From Paenibacillus sp. BK033 (lineage in GTDB: Bacteria; Bacillota; Bacilli; Paenibacillales; Paenibacillaceae), in NCBI RefSeq assembly GCF_004345425.1, contig NZ_SLVP01000002.1:855747-919746 (forward strand): 64,000 nt of DNA, given 5' to 3'. Made by a program: the position numbers and the translations under genes. Positions 37,008 through 45,926 of the stretch are shown one piece after another (the stretch's first letter is position 1; each line of letters starts with the position of its first letter). The notes beneath the pieces were generated by a model. It had not been told where the DNA came from and made no database searches. It saw only the letters and a list, made by a program, of their open reading frames with translations.

Positions 37008-37019
37008 ATTATTTGTCAA
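37008..37019 (-). promoter_or_regulatory. Shared promoter-like motif upstream of DUF421, copy 2
   Basis: TTGACAAATAAT on the minus strand, 36 bases before the GTG, identical to the motif 38 bases before the first spoVAC. The similar distance supports a common promoter element. Confidence 0.4.
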
Positions 37020-37093
37020 AATGCAGATGGCAACTCGAAAAACCATTTTCCACAGCAGGAAAAAGGTTCAGGCGGGCATGGCGTTAATTTCCA

Positions 37094-37124
37094 TGAATGC
37101 CAGAAGTGAAAGGCTGACATATTA
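37094..37124 (+). promoter_or_regulatory. Sigma-G (or F) promoter of the DUF1657 gene
   Basis: TGAATG (37094-37099), 18 bases, CATATTA (37118-37124), close to the forespore consensus TGAATA-N17/18-CATACTA. It lies 34 bases before the DUF1657 ATG. Confidence 0.65.
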
Positions 37125-37158
37125 GTTTTGTTGTGAAGTTCTTAAGGAGGTGTTGGAC

Positions 37159-37365
37159 ATGACCGTAGCATCCGATGTAAAAACTTGCGTTGCCTCTTTG
37201 AAGAGCGCGCAGGCAAGCCTGGAGCAATTCGCCCTTTCCACTGAAAACAAAGCGGCAAAGCAGATGTTCGAGCAGGCGGCGCAACAAACGCAAACCATCG
37301 TCGATCAAGTGGCCAGCCGGGTAAAAGAGCTGGAAAACGAAGAGCCTCAGTATGTAGGCTTCTAG
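37159..37365 (+). CDS. DUF1657 family small protein
   Basis: 68 residues, all helical. The ATG follows AAGGAGG by eight bases. The protein carries FALSTENKAAKQMFEQAAQQ, also seen in the tail of the divergent DUF421 protein. In Bacillus and Clostridium DUF1657 genes accompany spoVA2mob-type operons. Role unknown. It is divergent from the second spoVA set, has a forespore-type promoter and ends at a strong terminator. Confidence 0.85.
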   Translation: MTVASDVKTCVASLKSAQASLEQFALSTENKAAKQMFEQAAQQTQTIVDQVASRVKELENEEPQYVGF

Positions 37366-37373
37366 AAAAATAA

Positions 37374-37405
37374 ATGGCCGTGCGATAAGAACGCACGGCC
37401 ATTTT
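37374..37405. terminator. Bidirectional terminator after the DUF1657 gene
   Basis: ATGGCCGTGCG pairs with CGCACGGCCAT across seven bases; T5 follows on the plus strand and a weaker TTTATTTTT tract on the minus strand. It serves the DUF1657 gene and the convergent peptide gene. Confidence 0.88.
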
Positions 37406-37417
37406 TCGATATTTAAG

Positions 37418-37525
37418 TTAGAAGCAAAAGAACAATAAAATGACGAGAAGCACGTAAAGGACAAGAACAAAGGTCGTTATCGACGGCCGGCGGCCGCTTG
37501 ATGCCGGTGCTGCAACGCTTTTCAT
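37418..37525 (-). CDS. Small single-pass membrane peptide, YjcZ-like, 35 aa
   Basis: Thirty-five codons from an ATG seven bases after GGGGG. The N-terminal half is polar (MKSVAAPASSGRRPSITT); the rest is a membrane segment FVLVLYVLLVILLFFCF. The VLVLxxLLVIL pattern resembles the YjcZ family of tiny sporulation proteins, though the glycine-rich head is missing. A sigma-K-like promoter lies upstream and the gene converges on the DUF1657 gene through a shared terminator. Confidence 0.6.
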   Translation of the reverse strand: MKSVAAPASSGRRPSITTFVLVLYVLLVILLFFCF

Positions 37526-37553
37526 TGGCATTCCCCCAGTAGGCTTCTGCCAT

Positions 37554-37581
37554 TATCGTATGCAGCTTGGGCGCCGCTGGT
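37554..37581 (-). promoter_or_regulatory. Sigma-K-like promoter of the small peptide gene
   Basis: On the minus strand ACC (37579-37581), 16 bases, then GCATACGATA (CATACGATA at 37554-37562), matching the mother-cell pattern AC-N16/17-CATANNNTA. It would place transcription about 20 bases before the start codon. Confidence 0.5.
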
Positions 37582-37589
37582 TCATCTCC

Positions 37590-39437
37590 TTACAGGCTAA
37601 TCATGATTTCTTTGCCGGAAGGACTAACCGCGCGGATATGATGATCATCCTGTATGGACAGCCCGATACACTGACGCCATTGCTCATGCCGCATTTCTTC
37701 GAGAGCGCCAGGCTCTCCGTAAACCGCGGCGATCAAAATATGCTTGCCTGGCTGAAGCTTCGCCAGAAGCGCGGGAATCGACGTCCTTGGATGCATCAGG
37801 TTGGTATTGGACTGGGCTTGAATAAGCTCTGCCCGCTCATATCCTCGAATGCCGGAAATTCCGCTTCCGCCAAAGCCGGTACGGCCGAATACGCCGCAGG
37901 CTTGCCGGCTGACGGCAAGCGTTGCGTCAAGCGGGAGAGCAAAGCCGCCTTCGGCCGCATCCAGCTCTCTTGCCGTCTCGATCCGGTGAATCCTGAGATG
38001 CCATGGCAGTCCGGCAATCAAATAAGTCGTCACCGTTACATCCCGCCACGGCTTCCAGACGGACGTGAGGATATCGCCATCGATATTGGTCTCTACGTTT
38101 GTCCGGCGGACGCGATACAGGTTATCTCCTTCGCTCAAGGCCAGCATGGAGTCGTAAGCGCCTTGGGACAACCCCCATTCCGCACGCGGCACGCTAAAGC
38201 CGAAGGAAGCGGAATAAACAAACTTCTCGTATTTCGCCGAGGTATGAGTATGCTCGTTGGTTCCGAGATGGCCCGCGTTAAAGGCTGCAACATGATCTCG
38301 CTCGCTTTGCCTGCAAACGACAAGATGAGGAGCCTGCTGCACCGAGATGGCCGGCAGCTCCGGCAGCGGAAGCTCCTCTGCCTGCCAGAACGGATGATCG
38401 TCCGGCAAAGCCAGCGGCAAAAAAGCTTTAAATGCCCAATAAACGGAGCCCGGCGCATTATAATTTTCGGCCATAATCAGATTGGGATAGCTGTAGCCCA
38501 CCGTTAATATGCCGTCGGACGTGAATATCGGCTGGCGTAGCCACCATCGCAGATGGCGCAAATACAAGCCCTTGACGACCCCGAGCTCAAGCGGCTGCAC
38601 GTTGGCAAAAGCATACGCTCCCCACAAAGCCCCCTGCGCGAAACGGTAGGTCAAGCTGCGTCCGTACGGAAGGGCCCTTCCATCCCCGGCGAACCAGTTC
38701 ACGAACTGCCCGGCGAATAAGACACTGCGTTCTTCGAAGCGTGCTGCCCGCTGCGGATCCTCTTCCTTCATCAGCGCCGCATAGATAAGCCCGCAGTAAT
38801 GAAAGGCCAGCGGCACGTAATAATCGCTATGCCCGTTAACGCCGTCTTCGTACCAGCCATCCTCCATATAAAACTGCTCCAGCCGGTTCAGGTTCGCTTC
38901 AAGCTGATCCTTCGCGTACGGCAGACCAAGCTTATAGAAGCCTACATTAACTAACACATGAAAGAAAAGCCAGTTGCAATCGTGAGCCCGGCGGCGGTTA
39001 ATCTGATTCAGCCAATCATAGAAATGCTGCTTCGCTTCGGCGCTAAGCGGCTCCCACAGGCGGTGCGGGGCAATGGCTAAAGCTAGGCCTAGCGAAGCCA
39101 TCTCCACCAGGCGCTGATCGTAATCGGCAACTTCGCCCCAAAACTCCTCATGCGCGGGATTCGTACCGTTTGTTATTCCCTTCAGCACAAGCTGCAGCAG
39201 TTCTTCGTTAACCTCGGCAGAGCCTGCCGCTAGCGGCGCAAGTCCCCACACAATACGGGAAAAGCCTTCCATACCGGCAACGTCCGGCGACTGGCCGGCT
39301 CCGGATCCGTTTAGAGATAGACGAGCTCCTCCGGCTGAATAATACGGCAGGAGCGGCTTGGTCAGCTGGCTGAACGCCAGCGCAAGATCCGCTTTGCCGC
39401 GGAGCGGATTCGAAGCGGTCGGTGCGCTTACTCCCAT
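37590..39437 (-). CDS. DUF2264 family protein
   Basis: 615 residues, cytoplasmic. The N-terminal part is an alpha/alpha toroid-like helical domain with GFSRIVWGLAPL, WGEVADYDQRLVEMASLGLAL, DCNWLFFHVLVN, and WYEDGVNGHSDYYVPLAFHY; the C-terminal part is beta-rich. DUF2264 proteins occur in polysaccharide loci and are thought to act as lyases or hydrolases on uronic-acid glycans; inferred. It overlaps the GH88 gene by ten bases and is last in the locus. Confidence 0.88.
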   Translation of the reverse strand: MGVSAPTASNPLRGKADLALAFSQLTKPLLPYYSAGGARLSLNGSGAGQSPDVAGMEGFSRIVWGLAPLAAGSAEVNEELLQLVLKGITNGTNPAHEEFWGEVADYDQRLVEMASLGLALAIAPHRLWEPLSAEAKQHFYDWLNQINRRRAHDCNWLFFHVLVNVGFYKLGLPYAKDQLEANLNRLEQFYMEDGWYEDGVNGHSDYYVPLAFHYCGLIYAALMKEEDPQRAARFEERSVLFAGQFVNWFAGDGRALPYGRSLTYRFAQGALWGAYAFANVQPLELGVVKGLYLRHLRWWLRQPIFTSDGILTVGYSYPNLIMAENYNAPGSVYWAFKAFLPLALPDDHPFWQAEELPLPELPAISVQQAPHLVVCRQSERDHVAAFNAGHLGTNEHTHTSAKYEKFVYSASFGFSVPRAEWGLSQGAYDSMLALSEGDNLYRVRRTNVETNIDGDILTSVWKPWRDVTVTTYLIAGLPWHLRIHRIETARELDAAEGGFALPLDATLAVSRQACGVFGRTGFGGSGISGIRGYERAELIQAQSNTNLMHPRTSIPALLAKLQPGKHILIAAVYGEPGALEEMRHEQWRQCIGLSIQDDHHIRAVSPSGKEIMISL

Positions 39438-40588
39438 GGAATCGTAACGCCTCCTTTAAGACGCGCGAGACCCTCCACAAAGAAATAATCGCCGTAAATA
39501 AGCGGCACATCCATATTTTTGCGTTCCGGATAGTGGCTGGTTCCATGCAGGATAAGCCCTTCTTCCTCTTCCTCGCCAAACGAACCGTAGTTTTCGTACA
39601 AGGACTTCAGAATACGCTCTCCGGCGCTGCGATAGCTGGATGCCTCCGCCGAAGGCACCAGCTCAGCCAGCAGCAGCAAGCCGCAGGCCGCGCAGGCACC
39701 TGCGGAAGAATCGCGAAGCCCCTTCGTCTCCTCCGGCGCACGGAAATCCCATACCGGCACGCTGTCCTCGGGCAGCTGCGACAGGAAGAAATGCGATACC
39801 TGCTTGGCGGCGTCCAGAAGGTCCTTACGGCCCGTATGCTTTGCGGCCAAAGTCAGTCCATAGACCGCCCAAGCTGTGCCGCGGGACCAGGCGGACTCCG
39901 GTCCATAGCCCTGGCCGCCGATAAACTCGGCAACCTCGCCGGTCCGCGAGTCAAACCGGACAATATGGCGGACCGAGCCGTCGGTACGGATAAAGTGGTT
40001 CAATACGGTGCCCATATGGGCTTCCGCCACATGGCTGTATCTAGGGTCGCCTGTCTCGCGGGATGCCCATTGCAGGAGCGGAACGTTCATTGCGCAGTCG
40101 ATTATCGCCCAGCCGCTGTTGTCCTCTCCTTCGCTCCAAGGGTTCCAAGCGCGGATGAAGCTGCCCTTCAAATTAAAGCGACCCATCAAATAATTGGCTG
40201 CCTTAAGCGCTCTGCGGCGGGACTGTTCCCCGCCATTCAGTTTATAATTGATTACGCTGGTCAAAATCCACATAAAGCCGATATCGTGATCGAGCCGGTC
40301 ATAACCGTCCAGCACCTCGTCCAGCTTCCGCTCGCATTCTTCCGCAATCTGCCGGAAAGGAAGGCCGTCGTTCGCTTCACCTTCATGCAATAACCACAAC
40401 AAACCCGGCCAGAAGCCCGCCGTCCACCAATGCGGAGCTTCCAGAACATATTGGCCGCCTTGGCTTGCATGCGGGAATTCCGCGCCGATACGGGCGCTTG
40501 TCCGGAGCACCTTGCGCACCGTTTGTTCCCATGCTTCATTGACCCACGATGCGGTGTCGGTCTGGCTGGCAGCAGTTGTATTTGTCAT
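39428..40588 (-). CDS. GH88-family unsaturated glucuronyl hydrolase
   Basis: 386 residues, no signal peptide. Family GH88 removes the 4,5-unsaturated uronic acid left by polysaccharide lyases. Conserved stretches are HWWTAGFWPGLLWLLHE, LDHDIGFMWILTSV (catalytic Asp region), DNSGWAIIDCAMNVPLL (second catalytic Asp region), and SAWSRGTAWAVYGL. Its ATG directly follows the stop of the heparinase-like gene, implying coupled translation and a common pathway. Confidence 0.92.
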   Translation of the reverse strand: MTNTTAASQTDTASWVNEAWEQTVRKVLRTSARIGAEFPHASQGGQYVLEAPHWWTAGFWPGLLWLLHEGEANDGLPFRQIAEECERKLDEVLDGYDRLDHDIGFMWILTSVINYKLNGGEQSRRRALKAANYLMGRFNLKGSFIRAWNPWSEGEDNSGWAIIDCAMNVPLLQWASRETGDPRYSHVAEAHMGTVLNHFIRTDGSVRHIVRFDSRTGEVAEFIGGQGYGPESAWSRGTAWAVYGLTLAAKHTGRKDLLDAAKQVSHFFLSQLPEDSVPVWDFRAPEETKGLRDSSAGACAACGLLLLAELVPSAEASSYRSAGERILKSLYENYGSFGEEEEEGLILHGTSHYPERKNMDVPLIYGDYFFVEGLARLKGGVTIPWE

Positions 40589-42430
40589 TTACGATTCCAC
40601 CTGTTCCTGAAATTTGAAGTTGAGTTTAAACGTCTTTTCAAGGGATGCTTCGTCTTTCGAAATAAGAGAAATGCGATAATAGCCTTCTTCCTGGCCCGAA
40701 TGATTGGAATAAACGCATTCTGCGATGGAGACGTCCAGGCTTTGCGGTTCATAGCATAATAAAACCGAATGCCGGCTTCCCTTCAGCATAATCTGGCCTT
40801 CCGATCGCACAAACGGCGGGCATTTACTGACGATAACCTCCGTGACGGCCCCGCCTTCCTTGCCGAATCGGAAAGTGTCCGTCAACTCAAGCTCCGGAAG
40901 ACCGGTTTTACGCCAGACAAATTCGCGCTCAAGCGCTGCAAGTCCGCTGCCCGGGTAACAGGCTGCAAGCTCCAGCTTAAGCCGGTCCGCAAGCTCTCCC
41001 CGTTCCGCCCAGTCAACGGAAGCCTTGCTCCCCGCGCCAACGGCCTGAAGCTGACCGTTCACAATCGGCAATGAATGTCCTTGCGCTCCCGTACAGTCGT
41101 ATTCGTACCGGCCTTCGCCAAAGTATTGGGCCGTATATTCCCCGCTTCCGAGATCCGCGGCAAACGCCGGATCATCATCGGCAATGAGAATAAAATGGCC
41201 TACGTCATTATGATTGTGCGGTTCATCGTTATGCCCGCCTTTGGCTGCAAAGCCAAAGCTGCCGGAAGCATTGCTCACCCGGGAGATCAGCCACTGGACA
41301 TCCGCCAAATACCAGCTTCCGCTTGGCCAATCCGATTGTCTTGGAGCCTCCGGCCTGAACCAGAGCAAATTGCGCAAAGCATGGGCAAACCGGCTGCAAT
41401 GATCGTCCGTAAAGCCTGCCCTTATCCCCAATGGTGCGTAGTCAACGCCTTCCACGCGAGAAGCGAGATAATCGGACAAGCCGATGTTTACGCTTACATG
41501 GGAAGAGGCATCCGAGAAGTTGGCGGGTCTGTTGCCGGCGAGATACGCTTTTTGCTGGAATCCGGCGATAGACCGTACGTGATGGGAATCAAGCAAATCC
41601 GCATGGCCGCCGGTGGCGCGCTTCAGCAGATCTGCGAAGTAAACGAAATAACCAAAGCCGTAATTCCAGTAGCCCGGCCCCTCCGCGCAAGCTCCGTCTT
41701 CCCCAAAGCCGGATAAATAATGGTTCATCGTTCCGATGGCCCGGTAGAGGACGGCTGCTGCTCGTTCCTTCTCAATACCTAGCAAAATGGCGGTTGCTCC
41801 AATCGAACCGGCACAAACCGCCGCCCAGTTATGATCGGCGGTTTCCCAATGATAAGGAGGATATTGATTATCCAGATATGGGGTAACTATTCTTCGCTCG
41901 ATCTGTGCTCGAATTTCTTCCCGAAGCGCCGAAGGAAGCGATTGTTCCGTAATCGTCAGAATCTCGGCCAACGCAAATCCCGTTTCGGAGGCAAATAGAT
42001 CAATATGGCGATCAACCGGGTTCCCTCTCATATGAGCCGGCAAGCACCAGGTCATCTCTTCCAGAATCGCCTCAATCGTATCCGTAAGCGCCTGACGATA
42101 TGCCGGCAAATCCGGGAAAAGGCAATGCAGCAGCGCAAAAGAAGTAAGCCGGCTCCTGCGTTCGAAATACAGCCCTTCGTAAATGAGGCGGTTCCCGCTC
42201 TTCTCGAACAGATCGTAAATCTCCCGGGTCAAAACGGGAATCGGACGCTTAAGCAGGCGTTCTCCCTCTGCCCGGATCTCCCCGATCATGTCGGAGTAGG
42301 CCGGGGATTCCGCTATCCCACTCCAGTCCGCTTTGTTCCCGGAGTACGTATATACATCGCTAAGCGCCGCCGGCTGCTCCGTGAGCCACTCTACCAGCGA
42401 TTCCTTCGGCCAATCATAATTCGTCCGCAA
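40589..42430 (-). CDS. Heparinase II/III-like polysaccharide lyase
   Basis: 613 residues, without a signal peptide. The N-terminal alpha/alpha toroid includes HMRGNPVDRHIDLFASETGFALAEI and ADHNWAAVCAGSIGATAILLG, with the catalytic Asn, His and Tyr area in HNHNDVGHFILIADDDPAFAADLG. The likely substrate is a uronic-acid glycan taken up as oligomers. The start is a TTG with GGAGG upstream, 13 bases after the response regulator stop. Confidence 0.9.
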   Translation of the reverse strand: MRTNYDWPKESLVEWLTEQPAALSDVYTYSGNKADWSGIAESPAYSDMIGEIRAEGERLLKRPIPVLTREIYDLFEKSGNRLIYEGLYFERRSRLTSFALLHCLFPDLPAYRQALTDTIEAILEEMTWCLPAHMRGNPVDRHIDLFASETGFALAEILTITEQSLPSALREEIRAQIERRIVTPYLDNQYPPYHWETADHNWAAVCAGSIGATAILLGIEKERAAAVLYRAIGTMNHYLSGFGEDGACAEGPGYWNYGFGYFVYFADLLKRATGGHADLLDSHHVRSIAGFQQKAYLAGNRPANFSDASSHVSVNIGLSDYLASRVEGVDYAPLGIRAGFTDDHCSRFAHALRNLLWFRPEAPRQSDWPSGSWYLADVQWLISRVSNASGSFGFAAKGGHNDEPHNHNDVGHFILIADDDPAFAADLGSGEYTAQYFGEGRYEYDCTGAQGHSLPIVNGQLQAVGAGSKASVDWAERGELADRLKLELAACYPGSGLAALEREFVWRKTGLPELELTDTFRFGKEGGAVTEVIVSKCPPFVRSEGQIMLKGSRHSVLLCYEPQSLDVSIAECVYSNHSGQEEGYYRISLISKDEASLEKTFKLNFKFQEQVES

Positions 42431-42442
42431 GTTTCTCTCCTC

Positions 42443-44044
42443 CTAACCGCGATATTCGGTTGGCGTTAAGCCCGTCTGCGCCTTGAATGTCTTGATGAAA
42501 TAGCTCTGGTTGTCGTAGCCGAGCATCTCGCAAATCTCGCTTACGTAATAATTCGTCTGATCGAGCAATTCCTTGGCCCGCTCGATCTTCTGGTCGGTGA
42601 CATACTCAATAAAGGTCAGGCCGGTCTCCTTCTTGAAAAATCGGCTGAAATAGCTTGGATTCATATGCAGATGAGCGGCAACTTCCTCGAGCGAAATCCG
42701 TTTGCCCAGATTCATCGACACATACTTGCAGGCTTCCGATACCTCGCGGCGTTTGCTCACCGGCAAGGCCTCTTCTCTGGCTGCGATGTAAGACTGAAGC
42801 TGCGTGTGGAACCATTCGAACAGCCCCCATAACGAATCGAAATAAACGATTTCCTTATGCAGCTTCTCGGCCGTTAAGGTCTGGGAGGCAAACAGCATGG
42901 CATGAAGCTTGAGCCGCATATCGATAAGCAGCTTCAGCACCCAATCCCTCACTTCCTCGGAAGCGTATCGCTCCTTGCGGATATGCGTTTCCCATTTGCC
43001 GGCCAGCGTTCTGACCTTATCGCCGTCCTTCGCCATAATCGCTTCGCGAATTTCCGCGGCAGCCTGGTCGTACAGGGCAAGAAGCCCGGAGCCGGACTGG
43101 GCGCCTTTCTGCCACTTGGCGGTTTCCCCTTTGGACAAATAGAACCGCTGTTCGTCGGCTTTGAGCAGATTGCACAATGCCTGCTTCAGCAGCTGCGGAT
43201 TGTCGCAGCCCGTCCCAATGAGAAAAGCCATCTGAATCTTCAGCACTTGACCAAGCGTCCGCTGCACGGTTTGAAGGCTGGACTGCACCTGATCATAAAC
43301 ATTTTGCTTAAGGCCCGGTTTAAAAGCGAAGAGCAGCAAGGACTGCCTGCTGCTGTAACCGATATGCACCACGCGCAACGGCAGCTCGGCCAGCAATTCC
43401 TCCATCACGTTGCTGATCGCGAAATGCAGCGTCTGATCCGAATCGAACCGATTTTTGATCAGGTTATAGTTTTCGATAAAGCCGGCTGCGGGAAGACATA
43501 GCTCACCGGGCTGGAACAACCCGTAAGAGCCGAAATCGCGCTGCCATTGCTCCGCGGAAATCAGCGGCTGCTGGACAAATTCGCGGAACAGCTTCTCCTT
43601 GCGCAAATCCTGGGTTTCGCTGACCATCCGCTTCATCTTGTTTTGCTCGGATAACATCTGGCGTTCGCCGTCAAAGCCTTCCTTAAATTTCTGCAGCAGT
43701 CCGATCAATTCCTCCGGATCCAGCTGATCCTTAAGCAAATAATCCTGAACATCCAGCCGCATCGCCTGTTGGGCGTATTGGAATTCGCTATGGCAAGAGA
43801 GGATGACAATCCTTACCGAAGGATTTAATTTTTTGACCCTTTGAGCCAGCTCCAGACCGTCCATCTTCGGCATCCCGATATCGGTCACGAGAATATCCGG
43901 TATTTCCTCCTGCACATGCTCCCATGCCGCGAGTCCGTTCTCATGCTTGCCGGACAAAACAAGACCAAGCTTCTCCCAATCCACTACTTCCGATAACAGC
44001 TCGATTACCGGATAATCATCGTCCACGAGCATCACTTTATACAT
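42443..44044 (-). CDS. YesN-like response regulator with AraC domain
   Basis: 533 residues. The receiver domain has DDDYPVIELL, phosphoacceptor Asp in ILVTDIGMPKMDG, and ILSCHSEFQYAQQAM. A middle linker leads to a C-terminal AraC domain: GKRISLEEVAAHLHMNPSYFSRFFKKETG and YYVSEICEMLGYDNQSYFIKTFKAQTG. It overlaps the kinase gene by eight bases. Its probable binding blocks lie before the transporter genes at 47.4 and 49.4 kb. Confidence 0.93.
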   Translation of the reverse strand: MYKVMLVDDDYPVIELLSEVVDWEKLGLVLSGKHENGLAAWEHVQEEIPDILVTDIGMPKMDGLELAQRVKKLNPSVRIVILSCHSEFQYAQQAMRLDVQDYLLKDQLDPEELIGLLQKFKEGFDGERQMLSEQNKMKRMVSETQDLRKEKLFREFVQQPLISAEQWQRDFGSYGLFQPGELCLPAAGFIENYNLIKNRFDSDQTLHFAISNVMEELLAELPLRVVHIGYSSRQSLLLFAFKPGLKQNVYDQVQSSLQTVQRTLGQVLKIQMAFLIGTGCDNPQLLKQALCNLLKADEQRFYLSKGETAKWQKGAQSGSGLLALYDQAAAEIREAIMAKDGDKVRTLAGKWETHIRKERYASEEVRDWVLKLLIDMRLKLHAMLFASQTLTAEKLHKEIVYFDSLWGLFEWFHTQLQSYIAAREEALPVSKRREVSEACKYVSMNLGKRISLEEVAAHLHMNPSYFSRFFKKETGLTFIEYVTDQKIERAKELLDQTNYYVSEICEMLGYDNQSYFIKTFKAQTGLTPTEYRG

Positions 44045-45854
44045 GAGGACGCCCCTCCTCTCGAATAGGGATATGCATCATAATGCGTGTTCCTTGATCG
44101 ATGTCGACGGTAATATGAAAGGCATCGCCAAACATAATCCGCATGCGCTCCGCGACATTCGCCACGCCAATTCCGGACATTCCGGGGCCTTTGGAACGCC
44201 CGGTTTCTTGAATCTCTTCCGCCCCTGTTCCCGCGGCCGTAAGACGCGCTCTCAACCGTTCCAATTGCTCCGCGTCCATGCCGATTCCGTCATCTGCCAC
44301 CGACAGCTCGAGGAAGTGCTCGTTTCTAGCTGCCGTTATCCGGATCGTGCCGGCACTTTGGTTAAAGCCATGGATCAAAGCGTTCTCCACCAGCGGCTGC
44401 AAAATAAACCGGGGAACACGAATATCAAAGGAGGTTACATCTACGTCCACCACCAGCCTTGCTTCTTCCTTCTGCCGCAGATTCATCAGCTCGACATAAT
44501 GCGTCAGCAGTTCGATTTCTTCATGCAGCATAATGGCGTCTTCATCCCGGCTGATCGTCATTCGCAGCAGCTTGGACAAAGAGGCAATCATCTTGGCGCT
44601 ATCCTGGTCGCCGCTCCGCATGACCTTCATCCGGATCGAATTCAGCACGTTAAACAGAAAATGCGGATTAATCTGGGCCTGCAGCATCGCCAGCTCCGCT
44701 TTGCGTTTACGCGCTTGCGTGAGCGATACCTCGGTAATCATCTCTTTAATGCGGTCGAGCATTTGGTCGAACAGAAAACCCAATCTTCCGATCTCGTCGG
44801 CGCCGCGGATACTGGACCGCACCTCCAGATTGCCCCGCTGGACGCTTGAAGCTACCTTCCCAAGCTTGATCAGCGGCTTTGTCAGCTGTCTCATCAAGAG
44901 GAGAAGCACCACGAGAAAGGCGATAAACGATGCGATCTGGAATAAAAAGACCCGGTTAAAAATCGAGCTGATGTTTACGATCGCATCCTGATAAGGCTCC
45001 GTTGCCACCAGATGCCAGTCATTAAAGGAAAGATCAGCCGTTGTGAGCAGCAGCTTCTTGTCTTCATCCTTAATAATGGAAGAAGCGACGCGAGGATCCC
45101 TCTCCGCCATCTGCTTGCTGTATTCGAACTGCCCGTTCACTTGCTTAAGCTGTGGCGATGACAGGATCTTGCCGCCGCCGTCTACCAGCACAACTTCCTG
45201 GCTGCCCGTCAAGCTGCCCAGAATCTTACTGAATTTGTTTTCCATCATCGTCACGATGACGTATCCGTAAATCCGGGTGCTGTCGAACCGAAGCGTTCTT
45301 GCGACCGAGATTTGATAAGGACTGCTTATGCGGTCATAAGGAAAAATCGTCGGCGAAGTGCTCACCCAATAAGACTGCAGGCCCGTCAGCTGTTTCAGGT
45401 TGTTGAACCAGGGCTCCTTCTGGAAAGTAAGCGGATCCATCTCATCCTTGGAGTAGTTCGTAAAGGTCTCTCCGTTGGTGAGTATAATCGTGATGTAGCT
45501 CTTCTCCCCTATATAAGTGAGCGTCTCAAGCTGCTGCATAATCCGGCTCGTTGCCGTAAACTTCTCGTAAGGATCCAGATCCGCATTCAGCATCTTGATA
45601 AAGCTTGCTTTCATATCCGCGTTGGCCTGCAAATAATTCGCCGTGTTCAGCATGCCTTGAAAAAGATTATTGATCGAGCCGTTAACGAGCTGCATGGAAT
45701 CGGTCGCATTCTCCTTCGCCTGCCGTTCTACGGCTTCACGGGTAAGCGAGTTATAGATCAGCATCGTTAAGACGGCCGGTATAAGAATGCAAATAACCGC
45801 TACAAGAGAAAGCTTGCCTCGGATGGAATGAAAATAAGACCTGATGCGGTACAT
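44037..45854 (-). CDS. YesM-like sensor histidine kinase
   Basis: 605 residues. Two membrane segments flank an extracellular Cache-like sensor (residues about 40-300). A HAMP domain follows, then the His_kinase domain with the phosphorylated His in QINPHFLFNVLNSI and the ATPase N box LQPLVENALIHGF, and G boxes DDGIGMD and GIGVANV. It likely senses the sugar, perhaps through the neighbouring binding protein. GGGGGA precedes the ATG. Confidence 0.94.
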   Translation of the reverse strand: MYRIRSYFHSIRGKLSLVAVICILIPAVLTMLIYNSLTREAVERQAKENATDSMQLVNGSINNLFQGMLNTANYLQANADMKASFIKMLNADLDPYEKFTATSRIMQQLETLTYIGEKSYITIILTNGETFTNYSKDEMDPLTFQKEPWFNNLKQLTGLQSYWVSTSPTIFPYDRISSPYQISVARTLRFDSTRIYGYVIVTMMENKFSKILGSLTGSQEVVLVDGGGKILSSPQLKQVNGQFEYSKQMAERDPRVASSIIKDEDKKLLLTTADLSFNDWHLVATEPYQDAIVNISSIFNRVFLFQIASFIAFLVVLLLLMRQLTKPLIKLGKVASSVQRGNLEVRSSIRGADEIGRLGFLFDQMLDRIKEMITEVSLTQARKRKAELAMLQAQINPHFLFNVLNSIRMKVMRSGDQDSAKMIASLSKLLRMTISRDEDAIMLHEEIELLTHYVELMNLRQKEEARLVVDVDVTSFDIRVPRFILQPLVENALIHGFNQSAGTIRITAARNEHFLELSVADDGIGMDAEQLERLRARLTAAGTGAEEIQETGRSKGPGMSGIGVANVAERMRIMFGDAFHITVDIDQGTRIMMHIPIREEGRPHV

Positions 45855-45876
45855 CGCGCGAAGTCCCCCTTAGATA

Positions 45877-45907
45877 GAAAAGGGGGACAGTAACTCCCGT
45901 CCCCTTT
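45877..45907 (-). terminator. Terminator after the binding protein gene
   Basis: On the minus strand AAAGGGGAC pairs with GTCCCCCTTT and TTCTAT follows. It separates the abundant binding protein transcript from the kinase gene and may be leaky. TATAAT near 45915 on the minus strand could start a separate kinase transcript. Confidence 0.7.
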
Positions 45908-45926
45908 GGCTATTTATTATACCTTA

